A DNA stretch of 24,792 bases from CAZUCD01 sp964618855 (GTDB lineage Bacteria > Sumerlaeota > Sumerlaeia > SLMS01 > JANRJK01). Location of the stretch: the NCBI GenBank assembly GCA_964618855.1, contig CAZUCD010000045.1:1-24792 (forward strand), read 5' to 3'. The position numbers and the translations under genes were made by a program. Position 1 is the stretch's first letter. Every line of letters begins with the position of its first letter. Below are positions 22,324 to 24,792 of this stretch, piece by piece. The notes beneath the pieces were generated by a model that was given only the letters and a program-made list of their open reading frames with translations, searched no databases and had not been told where the DNA came from.

Positions 22324-24792
22324 GTGCCCACTGCAACCCTTCGCCGGAGCGCGCTTGCCATTGCCGCCGCACTGGCAGCCTCCCATCCCGCGACGCTTTC
22401 GGCGTCGGGGGGGGAATCCGAGCTGACCTGCGCACGCATCGAAGCCATCGAGGCGGCCATCGCCTCCGGAAGGGAGCCGTTCAATCCCGAGACGGCCCAG
22501 CGCCCCGACCACCTGGCGCCACCGCGCCCGATCGACATGGAGCACATCCACATCACGGGCCGCTTCGCCAACCTGCGGGACAAGGTGGCGAACTTCGACA
22601 CGATGCTGGTCTTCACCTCGATGCGCGACAGCCTGCGCGTCGTGGAGCTCGACGCCCTCGGGTTCCAGCGCGTCCGCGTGGAGCTGCTCTCCGACAAGGT
22701 GTTCCCGGTGCTCGAGAAGCCCCTCGCGAATCCATACCTCGTGCCGAAGGCGGGGACGCCGGAGTTCTACTACAATGGGAAGAGGCTCGCGGTCCGGTTC
22801 GACCCGCCGCTCGCCAAGGGGCAGCGCGTCGCGCTGCGCGTTTCCTACGACGTGCAGGACAGCCCCGAGGGGCTCCACTGGATCGTCCCCGAGCCGGACG
22901 CGCCGGACCAGCGGCCGGAGGTGTGGAGCCAGGGCCAGGCGGAGGACAACCGCTACTGGATCCCCTGCATCGACTACCCCAACGACATGGCGACAAGCGA
23001 GCAGCTCATCACGGTCTCCGACCCCAACATTGTGGTCGCCAACGGCGACCTGATCTCGATGACGCCGAACAACGACGGGACCTCGACGTGGCACTACCGC
23101 ATGGACGCGCCGCACGTCAGCTACCTGATCTCCACCATCGTGGGGCAGTTCGCCAAGGGGACGGAGAAGGCGGGGGAGGTGCAGCTCGAGTACTACCTGC
23201 CCCCCGACCGCGCGGACGACGTGATGACGAGCTTCCGCAGCACGCCCGCGATGATCGAGTTCTTCGGCGAACGGCTCGGGGTGCCCTACCCCTACTCCAA
23301 GTACGCGCAGACCTGCGTCCAGCACTTCACTGCGGGGGGCATGGAGAACATCTCCGCGACGACGATGAACTACGTCGCGATGATCGACCGCAACATCCTG
23401 GAGCACGGCTCCGCATGCGGCAGCTACCCGGAGGGGCTGATCTCGCACGAGCTTGGCCACCAGTGGTTCGGCGACCTCGTCACGTGCCGCAATTGGACGC
23501 ACCTTTGGCTGAACGAGGGCTGGGCCTCCTACTGTTCCGACCTGTGGGAGGAACACGCCTGCGGGCGGGACATGTACGACTACTCGATATGGAGGAACGC
23601 CGCGGGAATCTCCGAGTCGGACCGCGTCGAGGACCCGCGCGCCCTCGTGTACGTGACGACCCCCACGGGAGGGGCCATGTTCGGCTTCAAGGGTTCGCTC
23701 GTGTACGACAAGGGATCGTATGTCCTGCACATGCTGCGTGAGCACGTCGGCACGGACGCGTTCTTCGCCGGAGTGAAGTCATACCTCGAGACAAACCGTC
23801 ACCAGCCTGTCGTGACGGAGGACTTCCGCGAGGCCATCGAGAACGCGTCGAACATGGACCTGGAGGGATGGTTCCGCCAGTGGTGCTACACTCCCGGAAC
23901 GCCGGCCATCGGAATCTCGATGACGTACGACCTGGAGACCCACGAGGCCGTCGTGACGATGACCCAGGCCCAGAAGACCGATGAGGCCACGCCCGCCTTC
24001 TTCGGCGACCTGCGGATGCACTTCCGCGAGGCCGACGGCACCGTGACGGAGGCGAGGAAGCCGTTCGCAGCCAAGCGCGAGACCTTCCGCGTCCCGCTGA
24101 AGACTGCGCCCGTCGTCTTTGCCCCCGATCCCAACGGCGCGATACTCAAGGGCCTCGCCCTGGACGTCCCGACGGAGGTCCTGATCGAGACGGCGAAGTC
24201 CGGCCCCACCGCCTTCGCGCGCCTGGACGCGATCCGCGCCCTGCGCAAGGATGCGCGGGAGCGCTGCCTGCGCGTCCTCGGGGAGATCGCCCTCGAATCA
24301 AGCAGGTTCCACGGCGAGCGCGAGCAGGCCATCGAGACCTTCCGGGACTTGAAGACTCCCGAAGCGCTCGACGTCCTCGCGACGCTGAAGCCGCTCGCGA
24401 ACGACCCCGACTACCGGATCCGCAAGGCCATCGCGAACGCCTTCTCGGCGCACACGTCGGACATTGCGGGCCCGACGCTCCTCGCTCTCGCCTCGGACAA
24501 GTCCGACACGGTCGCGCGAGAGGCGCTGGAGGCGCTCGGGCGACAGGCGGGTGTGGATGCGTTCGATGCGCTGAAGGCCGGCTTCGGGCGCACGAGCAAC
24601 CTCGACCGCGTCCGCCAGTCGGCCATCTCCGGGCTTGTCGACTCGCGCGACCCGAGGGCCGTCGACCTCATCGCGACTGCGGCAACACCGCGAAACGACC
24701 GCGGCACGCGCCACCGGGCCATCGATGGGCTGGGCACGCTACTGGAGTTCGAGTCCGACGAGGTCAAAGCCCGCCATGCCAGCGTACTGATG
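22324..24792 (+). CDS. M1-family aminopeptidase with C-terminal HEAT repeats (partial, 3' end missing)
   Basis: Open from GTG 22324 to the window edge: 823 codons without a stop. Predicted exported zinc aminopeptidase. The signal peptide is about 1-27 (RRSALAIAAALAAS core, cut after LSA). The N-terminal beta domain spans about 50-270. The substrate-binding motif is GGMEN at 338-342, the zinc ligands are H375, H379 and E398 (HELGH and LNEGWAS), and the catalytic tyrosine is probably Y461 in YDKGSYVLHML. From about residue 635 the protein becomes a run of helical HEAT-like repeats (IRALRKDARERCLRVLGEI; IRKAIANAFSAH; AREALEALGRQ; VRQSAISGLVDSRDP). The usual GAMEN is GGMEN here. In-frame GTG 22249 is an alternative start but gives no signal peptide at the N-terminus. 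Confidence 0.92.
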   Translation, partial: MPTATLRRSALAIAAALAASHPATLSASGGESELTCARIEAIEAAIASGREPFNPETAQRPDHLAPPRPIDMEHIHITGRFANLRDKVANFDTMLVFTSMRDSLRVVELDALGFQRVRVELLSDKVFPVLEKPLANPYLVPKAGTPEFYYNGKRLAVRFDPPLAKGQRVALRVSYDVQDSPEGLHWIVPEPDAPDQRPEVWSQGQAEDNRYWIPCIDYPNDMATSEQLITVSDPNIVVANGDLISMTPNNDGTSTWHYRMDAPHVSYLISTIVGQFAKGTEKAGEVQLEYYLPPDRADDVMTSFRSTPAMIEFFGERLGVPYPYSKYAQTCVQHFTAGGMENISATTMNYVAMIDRNILEHGSACGSYPEGLISHELGHQWFGDLVTCRNWTHLWLNEGWASYCSDLWEEHACGRDMYDYSIWRNAAGISESDRVEDPRALVYVTTPTGGAMFGFKGSLVYDKGSYVLHMLREHVGTDAFFAGVKSYLETNRHQPVVTEDFREAIENASNMDLEGWFRQWCYTPGTPAIGISMTYDLETHEAVVTMTQAQKTDEATPAFFGDLRMHFREADGTVTEARKPFAAKRETFRVPLKTAPVVFAPDPNGAILKGLALDVPTEVLIETAKSGPTAFARLDAIRALRKDARERCLRVLGEIALESSRFHGEREQAIETFRDLKTPEALDVLATLKPLANDPDYRIRKAIANAFSAHTSDIAGPTLLALASDKSDTVAREALEALGRQAGVDAFDALKAGFGRTSNLDRVRQSAISGLVDSRDPRAVDLIATAATPRNDRGTRHRAIDGLGTLLEFESDEVKARHASVLM

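Noticed and set aside
22242..23741. Plus-strand 499-codon open frame overlapping the M1 gene
   Set aside because: It is out of frame with the HELGH zinc-site reading and ends inside the peptidase; the true frame stays open to the window edge.
22186..23745. Long open frame on the minus strand opposite the M1 peptidase
   Set aside because: Its translation is rich in R, H, V and D with no recognisable motifs, and it mirrors a clear M1 enzyme on the plus strand; it is a product of high GC content.

Overview
The window is GC-rich, densely coding bacterial chromosome. A run of 10 Ns at 15209-15218 inside fabH shows it is a gap-joined scaffold, probably from a metagenome or draft genome. It holds 19 supportable protein genes, one of them cut by the right edge. 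No ribosomal RNA, complete tRNA, CRISPR array, transposase or phage gene was seen. Gene content (rpmF-plsX-fabH-fabD, BlaI/M56 pair, TRL lipoproteins, Ycf46-type AAA+, SpoIIE phosphatase, secreted GH31, M1 peptidase with HEAT repeats) would fit a Gram-negative-type bacterium, perhaps of the PVC group or a related uncultured phylum. That placement is inference; no marker here settles it.

Layout: everything left of about 17.2 kb is read on the minus strand and everything right of 17.45 kb on the plus strand, so the genes diverge from one short regulatory region (17214-17445). In transcription order the leftward block is: L32 (rpmF), plsX, fabH, fabD and a small membrane protein (lipid-synthesis operon); two tandem TRL-type lipoproteins, an unknown protein with a zinc-ribbon-like N-terminus, a MacB/FtsX-type permease and a polyprenyl-phosphate-type glycosyltransferase (a tightly packed, probably envelope-related module); a membrane-anchored SpoIIE/PP2C phosphatase with an EF-hand loop in its sensor; a Ycf46-like AAA+ ATPase; ruvA, a NUDIX hydrolase and prmC linked by stop/start overlaps; and a large secreted GH31 glycosidase. 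The rightward block is: a BlaI-type repressor with an inverted-repeat operator in its promoter, an M56 metallopeptidase fused to PDZ and helical domains instead of a penicillin sensor, a strong terminator, a short-chain dehydrogenase overlapping a small secreted cysteine-rich protein, and an M1 aminopeptidase running off the end.

The first 424 bases are different: they hold only a possible frameshifted ORF remnant and the isolated 3' end of a serine tRNA gene, which could be an attachment-site scar or an assembly join.

Items most worth a second look: the BlaI/M56-PDZ regulatory pair and its shared divergent promoter; plsX, which has no ATG/GTG/TTG codon where the conserved N-terminus begins but has an ideally spaced GAGGAG before an AUC; the TRL-TRL-ribbon-permease-glycosyltransferase module; and the EF-hand loop in the phosphatase sensor. 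No obviously new defence or mobile system is visible.
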